From positions 124,001 through 188,000 of the forward strand of contig JANSXA010000007.1 of assembly GCA_024743175.1 (NCBI GenBank): DNA of 64,000 bases, written 5' to 3'. Under the pieces are notes generated by a model, which saw nothing but the letters and a program-made list of their open reading frames with translations, ran no database searches and was not told where the DNA came from. The first letter of the stretch is position 1. Every line of letters begins with the position of its first letter. Below, in pieces: positions 54,573 through 63,441 of this stretch. Source of the stretch: Pseudomonadaceae bacterium. GTDB lineage: Bacteria; Pseudomonadota; Gammaproteobacteria; Pseudomonadales; Azotimanducaceae. Position numbers and translations under genes: made by a program.

Positions 54573-56651
54573 GACCGCCTTTTTGTAACGGCGCATGAAG
54601 TTGAATCCCCCTATCGCTAGCAGGGCTGCCAGCAGGCTGATCACCATGCCGGGTTCAGGTGCGCCATACCCGGTCATGGGTGCGGGAGAGTAAGCCAGCT
54701 GGGAAACTCCAGCAACTTTGGGTAACGCCACATCTCCGTCAGGGTTACGCTCGGGGTCAGCATTGTAAACACGCCGGGATACAGCAACAAACGAAGTCCA
54801 ACGGCTGGCCAGAGCATAACGCAATCCGAGATCAGTAACAGATATCTGCAACTGTTCATTGGTTTGTTTTTCGCTGCGCCGGGAACTGGGTGCAATAAAC
54901 TCATGCATCAGAGCAGCAAGTTTGGTCCGGGCCCAGACCCGACGCACCGCGGGTCGCTGAGCCGTATCTGACAGCTCAACGGATGTTTGCACCTGCGCCC
55001 GATGTTGCCGGCTGCGGCCAGCGATAGTTACGTTTCCCGATCCAGCCTGCGTGTATCGTCCCGTGACACGGATTGTGTCACCCAGATATAGATCCGGCAG
55101 TTTCGCGGGGACCAGCTCTGTTACCCGCAGATCTCCCCAATCGATTTCAAGGTCCGTCAGCACTGGTGTCTGCAACCGCTCAACCAGCTTGCTTACCACA
55201 CCATGCATGTGCTCAGCACTATTTGTCGGATCGAAATAGCGGGTGAATCCATGACCTACGCGACCAAGCTCATCCAGCAGATACCGATTCACACCCGTGC
55301 CAACGCCAAACGCGAACAAGCGTGCATCTCCACGCAGCTTTTCAACCAGGCCCAACACTGAATGTTCGTTGCCGATGTACCCATCTGTTAGAAAAACAAC
55401 GTTGCGGATACGCTCACCTTCAACCGGAACGGCGAGCGCCTGACGAATGCCGGATTTCATTTCGGTACCGCCGGAACCGCGTAAACGGCTGACATACTGC
55501 AGGCCATACGCCACATTCTCCGGGGTGGCTGGCATGGCTCTATTTGAAAACTCCGAGGCGGCGTCACTGAAACGAATGATTCGGAAACTGTCATCAGGGC
55601 GCAAAGACCGCAGAGCCTGACTCATGAAGCGTTTGCTGGCATCAAGGGGCAGGCCTTCCATGGAACCGGAGCAATCCAGCAGAAACACCATTTCCCTGGA
55701 CAGGACCTGATCCTGGGCAATCACCTCAGGCGGTTCGATCAGCAAACTGAAGTAGCCACCCTCCTCTGGTTGCCAGTGTGACAACAATCCCGCAGACGTT
55801 TCAACGCCGGCAAGCTGATAGCGCAAAACAAAGTCTTTGTTGTCCAGCACACGCCCCTGCTGCAGGGTTATATCCGCCTGAGTCGAAGAGACGTCACGAA
55901 TCGCCAGCGGATGGGTATCACTGTGCAGCGCATGTATTGTCGCTGGCGCTTCCAGATTTATCTGTATAGCGACGCGTTCTGAGGTAAACGTCGAGGGTAA
56001 ATCTATACCCGCTGTGGGCGGTGCATCAGGCAACTTCTCCAGAGTCCACTGCCCGGCATCAGGCGTAGCACCCGAGGTTCCAACGGGAAAAACCTCTGGT
56101 GCTACACCGGCCCCGGCAGGCTGATATCGCGGACCCACAACTAAAGGCACAACCAGTTCGTAAGCACCATCCACTTTCGGCACAATATGAGAATAGGCAA
56201 TTTCAATTTCAATTGATTGGCCCGGCATCAGATTCGCAACCCGTTGAGTAAACATGTTGGGTCTGTGCTGTTCCAGTAGAGCGGCAGACTTACCTGCGCT
56301 TTGTGCAGCCTTGAATGTTGCCTGTGCTGCCTTCTTCTCCTGAATCTGCGCAACAATGACCTCATCCCCGACCCGCAACGTCATTGCGTGAACTGCCGCA
56401 TTTTTCTGCAGAGGAAACAGATAGCGTGCGTTTAAAGGCTGCGTGAAATGATTATGGAATTGCTGCTTCAGCACCACATTCACCACATCACCGAAGACCT
56501 CTACCTGATAGTCGCTGTGCAACGCGCTCAACGCCACTTTCCTGGCTCCGCCAGGCGCCTCAAGGGTGCCTTCAACAGATCCCGCAATGTCGGCATACAC
56601 CGGCAGCGTGATATGTAGACACAGATAAAAACAGATCAGCCTGAAACTCAT
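54567..56651 (-). CDS. VIT/VWA surface protein with PEP-CTERM tail (exosortase target)
   Basis: A 694-residue protein with a signal peptide (about 1-20, ending VYA-D), a VIT domain (about 25-170, QQFHNHFTQPLNARYLFPLQ), a vWA domain with the MIDAS motif DCSGS (Asp326), and a PEP-CTERM-like sorting tail: PEP at 665-667, a hydrophobic stretch to 685 and RR at 687-688. Domain order matches the 'marine proteobacterial sortase target' family, whose members normally end in an LPXTG-like signal. Here the tail is of the exosortase type and the gene lies 10 bp downstream of an exosortase gene, so the exosortase is its likely processing enzyme. Role: probably metal-dependent adhesion at the cell surface. 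Confidence 0.88.
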   Translation of the reverse strand: MSFRLICFYLCLHITLPVYADIAGSVEGTLEAPGGARKVALSALHSDYQVEVFGDVVNVVLKQQFHNHFTQPLNARYLFPLQKNAAVHAMTLRVGDEVIVAQIQEKKAAQATFKAAQSAGKSAALLEQHRPNMFTQRVANLMPGQSIEIEIAYSHIVPKVDGAYELVVPLVVGPRYQPAGAGVAPEVFPVGTSGATPDAGQWTLEKLPDAPPTAGIDLPSTFTSERVAIQINLEAPATIHALHSDTHPLAIRDVSSTQADITLQQGRVLDNKDFVLRYQLAGVETSAGLLSHWQPEEGGYFSLLIEPPEVIAQDQVLSREMVFLLDCSGSMEGLPLDASKRFMSQALRSLRPDDSFRIIRFSDAASEFSNRAMPATPENVAYGLQYVSRLRGSGGTEMKSGIRQALAVPVEGERIRNVVFLTDGYIGNEHSVLGLVEKLRGDARLFAFGVGTGVNRYLLDELGRVGHGFTRYFDPTNSAEHMHGVVSKLVERLQTPVLTDLEIDWGDLRVTELVPAKLPDLYLGDTIRVTGRYTQAGSGNVTIAGRSRQHRAQVQTSVELSDTAQRPAVRRVWARTKLAALMHEFIAPSSRRSEKQTNEQLQISVTDLGLRYALASRWTSFVAVSRRVYNADPERNPDGDVALPKVAGVSQLAYSPAPMTGYGAPEPGMVISLLAALLAIGGFNFMRRYKKAVS

Positions 56652-56661
56652 GACTTGTTCC

Positions 56662-58179
56662 TTATAAAGTTACTGAATTAGCGGGTTGCAGAGACATCGA
56701 ACGGGAAATGACTGCTTCGAACTCAGCCACCTGGCCTGCGGTGATCGCTGCGTCCTCAGGTACGATCCGTTGCACCATGGTCCAGGTTTCACGCGGATTA
56801 CGAGCCCAGTGCCAGATCACCTCAGCGATACTGAGCGCCTGCTGTCCGGAAGCAGATCGATACGTGACGTTAACGATATAGCTCTGACTTTTTCTAACTG
56901 CATCGTTACTCTGCAGATCATTGGCAACTGCGCGATAAACGGTTGCACCCTGTGCATGGTCCACGCCCTGCAGTTGCACGTCGTATCCCATCGCGCGCAA
57001 ACAGATTGTTGGATCATGAAGATGGCGCAACGGCGACGCCGTGGAAACCAGCAACAGTCCAAATGGTCCATAACTGGCGCGTGCAGCGCTGCCGCCGTAG
57101 CGTGTGAAATAGCTGTTCTCTAAGGTGCTCAATGGTGCGCTGTTGCGTAAAAATCCAGCCGCAACCCGGGGCATTTCCGGGGGAGGAAGGGATGGGGATT
57201 TGTCCACGGGTTGCGGTTGGATCGCGCCAATTGACAGCGCGAAGACTAAAAACAGGAGAGCAAACACAGCAGGCCTGCGCGTCAGCAAGCGAGTAAAACA
57301 GGATTGTCTTGTGCATTGCTGTTCGGTCACGGGACAAAGACGCGCGAACACCACCACAACACCACTGGTCAGCGCGACCACAAAAACGCCCAGCAAAGTA
57401 TGCGGTAAAGGTGCCATGACGGAAAAACCCAGTATTTCCTGGTGTGCAATACCAGCAGCCAGCAGTGCGACACGTACCGCATTAAAAAGTAAAGCGCTGG
57501 ACAAAGACACAACCACACTGGCTGCACCCCACCTGAAAGCGGGGCGCACGAGGCTGTTAATCAGGCAGGTCACCAGCAAGGCGGTAGACAACAGTTGCGC
57601 GCCAGAACACGGCAGATCCACCATCACATCCCGGCCCGCAATCTGCAGCCGTACGCCTGAGCAGACAAGGTCATCGTAAAATGGACCAAGTAAAGTGCAG
57701 GCAATATCTGCAGACAACTGCTGCATGCCATAACCCAACAAACGCTGAACAATTGGCTCTATCGGCAGAGAGAAGCAGAACAATCCAGCCAGCCAGAAAG
57801 CGGATACCGCGCGTTGACGCAAAGGCAGGTGGCAAAGAGTCGCCAGAGCATACACATCCACAGCCAGCAGCAGGGCACCTACTACATTGACGTCGAGCAA
57901 TTGAGACAGCAGACGAATGACCGCAGTACCCAGTAATAAACCGTAAGTGCGGCCGACATCAGGCGCCTGAGTTGTTATTAGTGAACTCCCAGACCAGAGA
58001 GCCAACCCCAGCACCAGCAGGCAAGCGATCCATCCCACACCTTCGTAACCTGCGCTGTACCAGGTGCCTGTCAACCAGAGAAGGGGTTCATAAGCCAGCA
58101 CCATGGTACCGGCCAGGAGGGCCAGATTGGTCCAACAGAAGGTATAAGCTGGACGGACAATTCGATCTGCGATTAACAT
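56662..58179 (-). CDS. Exosortase with C-terminal EpsI-like region
   Basis: A 505-residue protein. The N-terminal 290 residues form a multi-span membrane domain with the exosortase catalytic triad: Cys191 in DLPCSGAQ, Arg236 in FNAVRVALL and His260 in PLPHTLLGV. The C-terminal 200 residues are soluble and contain HDPTICLRAMGYDV, like the EpsI proteins that accompany exosortases, here apparently in one chain. It would recognise PEP-CTERM tails, cleave them and attach the protein to an envelope partner. The next gene encodes a target with that tail, and the divergent two-component genes complete the locus. I cannot assign a catalogued Xrt subtype. Confidence 0.88.
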   Translation of the reverse strand: MLIADRIVRPAYTFCWTNLALLAGTMVLAYEPLLWLTGTWYSAGYEGVGWIACLLVLGLALWSGSSLITTQAPDVGRTYGLLLGTAVIRLLSQLLDVNVVGALLLAVDVYALATLCHLPLRQRAVSAFWLAGLFCFSLPIEPIVQRLLGYGMQQLSADIACTLLGPFYDDLVCSGVRLQIAGRDVMVDLPCSGAQLLSTALLVTCLINSLVRPAFRWGAASVVVSLSSALLFNAVRVALLAAGIAHQEILGFSVMAPLPHTLLGVFVVALTSGVVVVFARLCPVTEQQCTRQSCFTRLLTRRPAVFALLFLVFALSIGAIQPQPVDKSPSLPPPEMPRVAAGFLRNSAPLSTLENSYFTRYGGSAARASYGPFGLLLVSTASPLRHLHDPTICLRAMGYDVQLQGVDHAQGATVYRAVANDLQSNDAVRKSQSYIVNVTYRSASGQQALSIAEVIWHWARNPRETWTMVQRIVPEDAAITAGQVAEFEAVISRSMSLQPANSVTL

Positions 58180-58200
58180 GCAGACAGGATCGCAGACCCA

Positions 58201-58283
58201 TGTGCATAATCACCGTTGCTGGTGCGTCAAAATCACCCGTTTATGTGCAAAGTCCGCACAGATTTGTGCAAAAAATGTGCAAA
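58201..58283. promoter_or_regulatory. Phased TGTGCA repeats, candidate response-regulator sites
   Basis: TGTGCA occurs at 58201, 58244, 58265 and 58276; three of the four continue as TGTGCAA. The intervals are 43, 21 and 11 bp, close to whole helical turns. OmpR-family regulators bind direct repeats with 11-bp periods. The sites lie between the exosortase start (58179) and the regulator start (58332), so both operons could be controlled from here. Confidence 0.5.
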
Positions 58284-58331
58284 CGAATAATCCAGGTACT
58301 ACAGCCGCTAAAAGCCTGCGTACAATAGGGT

Positions 58332-59021
58332 ATGCAGACCATATTAGTTGTCGACGATGACCCTCATATCCGTGAAGTAGTTTGTTTTGCACTACAGCAG
58401 GCTGGCTATAACACACAAACTGCCAACGACGGGGTCGACGCGCTCGCCAAGCACGCCCGCCACAACCCTGATCTGATTATCCTTGATATTCTGATGCCGG
58501 AGCTTGATGGCTTGCAGGTTTGTCGCGCGCTGCGCGAGATATCACCGGTGCCGATCGTGCTGCTGTCTTCCAGAGACGAGGAAGTAGACAGAATTATGGG
58601 GCTGGAGATGGGTGCCGACGATTATGTGGGCAAACCTTTCAGTCCACGAGAGCTGGTCGCCCGGGTGAAAGCAAACCTCAGAAGAACCAACGAACTGGAT
58701 CATAGTGATGAGCATCATCACGTGATTACCTGTGGTGACTTTCATATAGATACCGAAACCTTCCAGGCCTCCTGGCAGCACACCGTGTTGAATCTGACGC
58801 AAACTGAGTTTGCGCTTCTACGCACCCTGGCTGGCCGGCCGGAAAAGGTATTCAGTCGCGACGCCCTGATGCAGGGGGCCTATGACATTCGTCGGGTGGT
58901 CAGTGGCCGGACCATCGACAGTCACATACGACGCTTACGCGAAAAGCTCACCGATGCCGGCGCACCGGGCATTGCTACCGTGCACGGTATTGGTTACCGC
59001 CTGCTGTATCAGAGCGTATGA
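58332..59021 (+). CDS. OmpR-family response regulator
   Basis: A 229-residue regulator: receiver with DDD near the N-terminus, phospho-acceptor Asp52 in IILDILMPE, Lys in GKPFSP, and a C-terminal winged helix (TEFALLRTLAGRPEKVFSRD, GRTIDSHIRRLREKL). It is paired with the kinase that follows (ATGA overlap) and divergent from the exosortase operon. By analogy with the dedicated sortase systems of marine proteobacteria, it probably controls the exosortase and target genes. Confidence 0.93.
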   Translation: MQTILVVDDDPHIREVVCFALQQAGYNTQTANDGVDALAKHARHNPDLIILDILMPELDGLQVCRALREISPVPIVLLSSRDEEVDRIMGLEMGADDYVGKPFSPRELVARVKANLRRTNELDHSDEHHHVITCGDFHIDTETFQASWQHTVLNLTQTEFALLRTLAGRPEKVFSRDALMQGAYDIRRVVSGRTIDSHIRRLREKLTDAGAPGIATVHGIGYRLLYQSV

Positions 59022-60616
59022 AACGTCAGTGGCCCACCATTTCACTGCGTAGCGTGCTGATCGGGGTGAATCTGGTGGTTCTGATTCTGCCATTGGCCGG
59101 CATTCAGCTGATGCGTTTATACGAAAGTGCTCTGGTGCGCCAGACCGAGTCTGCGCTGATCGCACAGGGCGCGTTTGTAGCTGCTTTGTACCGATCTATC
59201 GTGGCTGAGCAAGGTACACAGGACTGGCTGGCAATGAGCCGCGAAGTCAACCTCAGCGACGCACAGAAGGAAAACCGTTGGGTGCCCTATTTACCTTCAC
59301 TGGATCTGGCCACTTCAGATATTCTGCCGCCCTTTCCTGATGGTGTTGCGGGGGTTACACCCCGTCCGTTGATCAAAGAAATTCGCCAGCGGATGCTGCC
59401 GGTACTCAAAGATGCTCAGTTGGTGACCCTTGCCGGCATCCGGGTTGTCGATCCCTGGGGCACCATTGTGGCCAGCACTGGCACTGATGTCGGCGCAAAC
59501 ATCGCACAAACTGAGGAACTCGCCGGCGCCCTTTCAGGCAGGGCGATCAGTCGCCTGCGCAGTAAAAGCGAGCTGGTTGAAGTGTCCACACTCGATTCAA
59601 TCAGCCGCACAAGTACGGTCCGGGTTTTTGTAGCACAACCGATCATTCTGCACGGACGCCTGATCGGTGCTGTAGTGCTATCAAGAACACCACCCAATAT
59701 CGTACAGGCGCTGTATGCCAAGCGTTGGCTGTTGATGCAGGGTTTTGCCATGCTGCTGGCCCTGGTTGTGTTTATGTCCTGGGTGACCTTTCGCATGATC
59801 GCAAGGCCCGTTTCCAAACTGGCTGCGGAAGCCCAGGCTATTGCTGGTGGGGACATCAGCGCCAGCGATGCAAAGAAACGGCTGCAGAGACACGTCCCGC
59901 GCACTAAAGAAATTGCCAATCTCCATGCTGCCATTACCGATATGGCGGAGCGTCTGGAAGAACGAACGGCCTATCTGCGTGAATTCTCCCGTCATGTCTC
60001 ACACGAATTCAAAACACCACTGGCCAGCATCCGCGGCGCCATCGAAGTGCTGCAGGATCATGCAACAACCATGACAAATGACCAACAACAACGGTTTCTG
60101 ACTAATGTCAGAGCTGATGCTGACCGTCTGGCACGGCTAACCCAGCGATTGAGCGAACTGACTCACGCCGAAATGAGTGACCGCAAGCGCAGCCGTGTAT
60201 CACTGCACGGTACCGTCGCTGAAGTCTGCAGTCGCTTCACCAGCAAGGTATCTATTGACCTCAGCGCCGTTGATAGGGATCTCCAGGTCTGGGGTGATGC
60301 CGCCAGCATTGATGCCGGCCTGGAAACTCTGATTGAAAACGCCATCGCCCACGGCGCCAGCGATATCAAGTTATCAACCCATTGGGACAAACAGACAACA
60401 AAACTGTTCATCCAGGACAATGGCAGCGGTGTTACTCCAGCTAATCGCGGCAAAATCTTCACGCCGTTTTTCACCACCCGCCGCGAAACAGGCGGCACAG
60501 GCCTCGGTTTGAGTATCGCTCGCGCCTTGCTGCATCAGATAAACGCGGAACTGGACATCGTCAACGAGAATGGCCCAACAACCTTTGTCATTATTTTTCC
60601 TTCCCGGATAGACTAA
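59018..60616 (+). CDS. Sensor histidine kinase
   Basis: A 532-residue membrane kinase with two spans (about 9-28 and 236-255), a periplasmic sensor domain of about 200 residues between them, a HAMP domain (RPVSKLAAEAQAIAGGDISA), HisKA with SRHVSHEFKTPLAS (His329), N-box LETLIENAIAHG, and GTGLGLSIARALL. The ATG overlaps the regulator stop. The sensor domain is not recognised; presumably it detects an envelope or surface signal relevant to the VIT/VWA protein. Confidence 0.92.
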   Translation: MKRQWPTISLRSVLIGVNLVVLILPLAGIQLMRLYESALVRQTESALIAQGAFVAALYRSIVAEQGTQDWLAMSREVNLSDAQKENRWVPYLPSLDLATSDILPPFPDGVAGVTPRPLIKEIRQRMLPVLKDAQLVTLAGIRVVDPWGTIVASTGTDVGANIAQTEELAGALSGRAISRLRSKSELVEVSTLDSISRTSTVRVFVAQPIILHGRLIGAVVLSRTPPNIVQALYAKRWLLMQGFAMLLALVVFMSWVTFRMIARPVSKLAAEAQAIAGGDISASDAKKRLQRHVPRTKEIANLHAAITDMAERLEERTAYLREFSRHVSHEFKTPLASIRGAIEVLQDHATTMTNDQQQRFLTNVRADADRLARLTQRLSELTHAEMSDRKRSRVSLHGTVAEVCSRFTSKVSIDLSAVDRDLQVWGDAASIDAGLETLIENAIAHGASDIKLSTHWDKQTTKLFIQDNGSGVTPANRGKIFTPFFTTRRETGGTGLGLSIARALLHQINAELDIVNENGPTTFVIIFPSRID

Positions 60617-60648
60617 CCCCTCGATCGCAAACAACCTGGGGTTTAAAG

Positions 60649-61302
60649 ATGTTAACCGTTCTCGGCCGTCGCAATTCCGCAAACGTGCAAAAGGTGATGT
60701 GGGCCCTGGGCGAGTTATCCTTGCAGTATGTGCGTGACGATGTTGGCGGTTCGTTCGGCTATCCGGATGATTATCCGAACCCAAACAAAGTTGTCCCGAC
60801 CCTGATGGATGATCAGCAGATTGTCTGGGAATCCAATGCCTGTGTGCGCTACCTGGCGAGAACTTATGGCCAGGGCACGTTATGGCCAGATGATGATGCC
60901 TGCCTTACTGAAGCTGATATCTGGATGGAGTGGCAGCGCAGCGATATTTCCTTCGCATTTTTTCCATTGTTTCAGATGCTGGTGCGGGGCTTACCAGCAA
61001 CACCGGAAGAGATCAGTAAAAAGGTTGTCGCCTGCGGGCGCTGGTTTGCGCAACTCGATCAGCAGTTAGCTGGCAGGCAGTTTATCTGCGGGGATCAGCT
61101 GACGATGGCGGATATTGTGAACGGAGCCATGGCTTACCGCTACTTCACGCTGCCTATAGAGCGGCCCGAGCTTCCCGATATGCAAAGCTGGTATCAGCGT
61201 TTGTGCGAACGACCCGCCTATCAGAAGCACGTTATGATCGAATACGGCAGCAATCTTGAACAATGGAATACGCACGAGGCTGCTAATGCCAACATCCAGT
61301 GA
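60649..61302 (+). CDS. Glutathione S-transferase
   Basis: A 217-residue canonical GST: thioredoxin-like half (LGRRNSANVQKVMWALGELS with the Ser/Asn active-site area, VVPTLMDDQQIVWESNACVR with the cis-Pro and Glu-Ser glutathione site) and a helical half with FICGDQLTMADIVNG. It would conjugate or reduce with glutathione. The MFS transporter gene begins within its 3' end, which may mean co-expression. Confidence 0.92.
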   Translation: MLTVLGRRNSANVQKVMWALGELSLQYVRDDVGGSFGYPDDYPNPNKVVPTLMDDQQIVWESNACVRYLARTYGQGTLWPDDDACLTEADIWMEWQRSDISFAFFPLFQMLVRGLPATPEEISKKVVACGRWFAQLDQQLAGRQFICGDQLTMADIVNGAMAYRYFTLPIERPELPDMQSWYQRLCERPAYQKHVMIEYGSNLEQWNTHEAANANIQ

Positions 61303-62584
61303 GGGCAAACAGACGTTTTTCTATGGCTGGGTGATTGTCGCAATCTGCATGTTACTGGGCTTTCTCGGTACCGGATTTTATTCCTACTCCCGCGGCATTT
61401 TCCTGCCCAGCCTGGCTGAGGCATTATCTGAGGGCAGCCGTTTCGAGATTTCCCTGGGATTTTCCTGGGCAGCTATTGTCGGCGCAGCAGTTTCTCCGAT
61501 TCTGGGCCGGTTTCTTGATAAGAATTCTCCCCGCCTGGTCATCATGATCGGCATCTGCGTCGTTGCCACATCCTATGTCTTTTTATCCAATGCTCAATCG
61601 TTATGGCAGTTCTACCTGATTGTCGGATTGGGTTTTGGCATCGGTATGAGTTGCATGGGTGGCATGGCATGGCATCGCAGCGTCATATTCTGGTTTGATC
61701 ACTGGCGCGGCAGGGCCATAGCCTTCGCAGTCATGGGTGCATCTCTGGCAGGCATCATGATGCCACCGCTGGTCACCGCTTTAGTCGACAGCTACGGCTG
61801 GCGCGTGGGGTACAACATTTTTGCCGTGTCCACAGCGGTGACCTTGCTGCCTATTGTTTACTTCTTTATGAAAGATCGGCCAGGAGATATTGGTGAGGTA
61901 CGTGATGGTCATGTTTATGCCGCCAAACATCAGCATGAACAGATTGAGCTGCCCAGCGACAGTATTGTGTGGACCTGGCAGGGATTACTGAAGACACCCG
62001 CTTTCTGGAGTATTGGTTTGATATTCGGCTCCATGGTTTGCGTATTCACGGCAGTCATGTTGCACCTGTTTGGTCATCTGCTGGACCTGGGATTAACCAC
62101 CGACGATGCAGCTCTGGTGTTATCCGCAACCGCCCTGTTTGCAGCCCTGGGCAAACCTGTGGTTGGCTTTCTTTCAGATTTTCTCGGTGCGAGAATCACC
62201 ATCTGGATTGCACTGATCAGTCAGGCTCTGGCTTTACTGATGTTTACCCAGGCAGATACCTTTGCTCTGTGTCTGGTTGCTGCAATGATGTATGGCTTCG
62301 GCTATTCCGGAATGTCTCCGCTGCGCACCTTCGCAGTTTCAACCTCAGTGGGCAGCACGTCTTTTGCCTTAGCAACCGGCGTGCTGCGTTGGGTGGAGCT
62401 ACCTTTTATTCTGTCAGCTTCACCGTTGGCCGGTTTTATCTACGATGCAACCGGCACCTATAACGGTGCGTTTTTCATTCTGGCAGGGCTGATGCTGGTG
62501 GCCTGTATAGGCCCGTTTTTTATCAAAGTAGGTGGTGCAGCAGAACGCAAGGCGTTAGCTGCGGGCAAGACCAGAACAGCTTAA
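61286..62584 (+). CDS. MFS transporter
   Basis: Start chosen at ATG 61286 (MPTSSEGKQTFFYGW), inside the end of the GST gene; an upstream frame starts at 61256. The 432-residue protein has 12 predicted spans, and FLDKNSPRLVIMIGI between the second and third spans is a motif-A-like loop. The pattern FFYGWVIVAICMLLGFLGTG is common in OFA/monocarboxylate-type transporters. Substrate unknown; carboxylates are a reasonable guess. Confidence 0.85.
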   Translation: MPTSSEGKQTFFYGWVIVAICMLLGFLGTGFYSYSRGIFLPSLAEALSEGSRFEISLGFSWAAIVGAAVSPILGRFLDKNSPRLVIMIGICVVATSYVFLSNAQSLWQFYLIVGLGFGIGMSCMGGMAWHRSVIFWFDHWRGRAIAFAVMGASLAGIMMPPLVTALVDSYGWRVGYNIFAVSTAVTLLPIVYFFMKDRPGDIGEVRDGHVYAAKHQHEQIELPSDSIVWTWQGLLKTPAFWSIGLIFGSMVCVFTAVMLHLFGHLLDLGLTTDDAALVLSATALFAALGKPVVGFLSDFLGARITIWIALISQALALLMFTQADTFALCLVAAMMYGFGYSGMSPLRTFAVSTSVGSTSFALATGVLRWVELPFILSASPLAGFIYDATGTYNGAFFILAGLMLVACIGPFFIKVGGAAERKALAAGKTRTA

Positions 62585-63336
62585 TCCGCAGCAGTTTCAG
62601 ATTCCGTTTTTCCTGCTTTCACGATCAGCTGTACTTCGATACACAAACCCGGCAACCATTCACCCAGCTTTCTATTGAAGCGGTACCACCAGTGGTGGTT
62701 TTCCAGCCTGCGTAACAAGCCGCCGGAAACAATGCGAAAACCGCGGACCTCAATCTCTTCAAACTGTGTCGCAAGGTCACGCCGAATGGACTTCAACGAG
62801 TATGTTTGAATGTGCTCAGACCGCCCGAGTCCAAAACGTTTCACCTGCCAGCGACGCAGTTTGGCGATAGGTTCCGGAAAGATCGGCACTCCAACAATAA
62901 ACAGGCCGTCTGGTTTCAGTACACGCTGGACGTTGTCCAATACCACCTGTGGATGATTCAGGTGTTCCAGAAGCTGCTCGCAGACGACTATGTCCAGTGA
63001 GTTATCAGGAAAATCCAGGTCCTGCTCCGCATCACCCTGGCGAATTTCCCAGGGGTTACCGGCGTAAACCTCATCTTTACGCAGCGGGTCGATATCCACG
63101 CCAATCATCTCAAATCGATCCGCGATGCCTGCAGCTTTGACATACAGAAACGTGCGCCCGAAGCCAGCGCCGATATCCAGCAGGCGGAACTTCTGCTCGG
63201 GATCTTTGTTAACCAGCCAATCTGTTAACGTTTCAGCAAGGGCAGGATAGCGGGCAAGCCGCAATCGATAGAGCACCTTTGCGGGCTCCACACCATAAGC
63301 CCAGACGTCTTTGCCGGGACGAAATTGTACAAACAA
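62581..63336 (-). CDS. Class I SAM-dependent methyltransferase
   Basis: A 251-residue protein with LLDIGAGFGRTFLY (motif I, SAM binding), MIGVDIDPL, RQGDAEQDLDFPDNSLDIVV and LKPDGLFIVGVPIF. The C-terminal part (about 150-251) is basic and resembles that of methyltransferases acting on polysaccharide or lipid precursors, but the substrate is open. It converges on the MFS gene with 4 bp overlap. Confidence 0.88.
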   Translation of the reverse strand: MFVQFRPGKDVWAYGVEPAKVLYRLRLARYPALAETLTDWLVNKDPEQKFRLLDIGAGFGRTFLYVKAAGIADRFEMIGVDIDPLRKDEVYAGNPWEIRQGDAEQDLDFPDNSLDIVVCEQLLEHLNHPQVVLDNVQRVLKPDGLFIVGVPIFPEPIAKLRRWQVKRFGLGRSEHIQTYSLKSIRRDLATQFEEIEVRGFRIVSGGLLRRLENHHWWYRFNRKLGEWLPGLCIEVQLIVKAGKTESETAAD

Positions 63337-63441
63337 GCTTTATCCACCGGGGCAGAAGAGTTGAGGTGGCAGGATTCTAAATCATAGTGGACGTTAAAGC
63401 AGCTGCCAGCCGGTACTGTTCCAGCTCATGCAATGGCTGTC

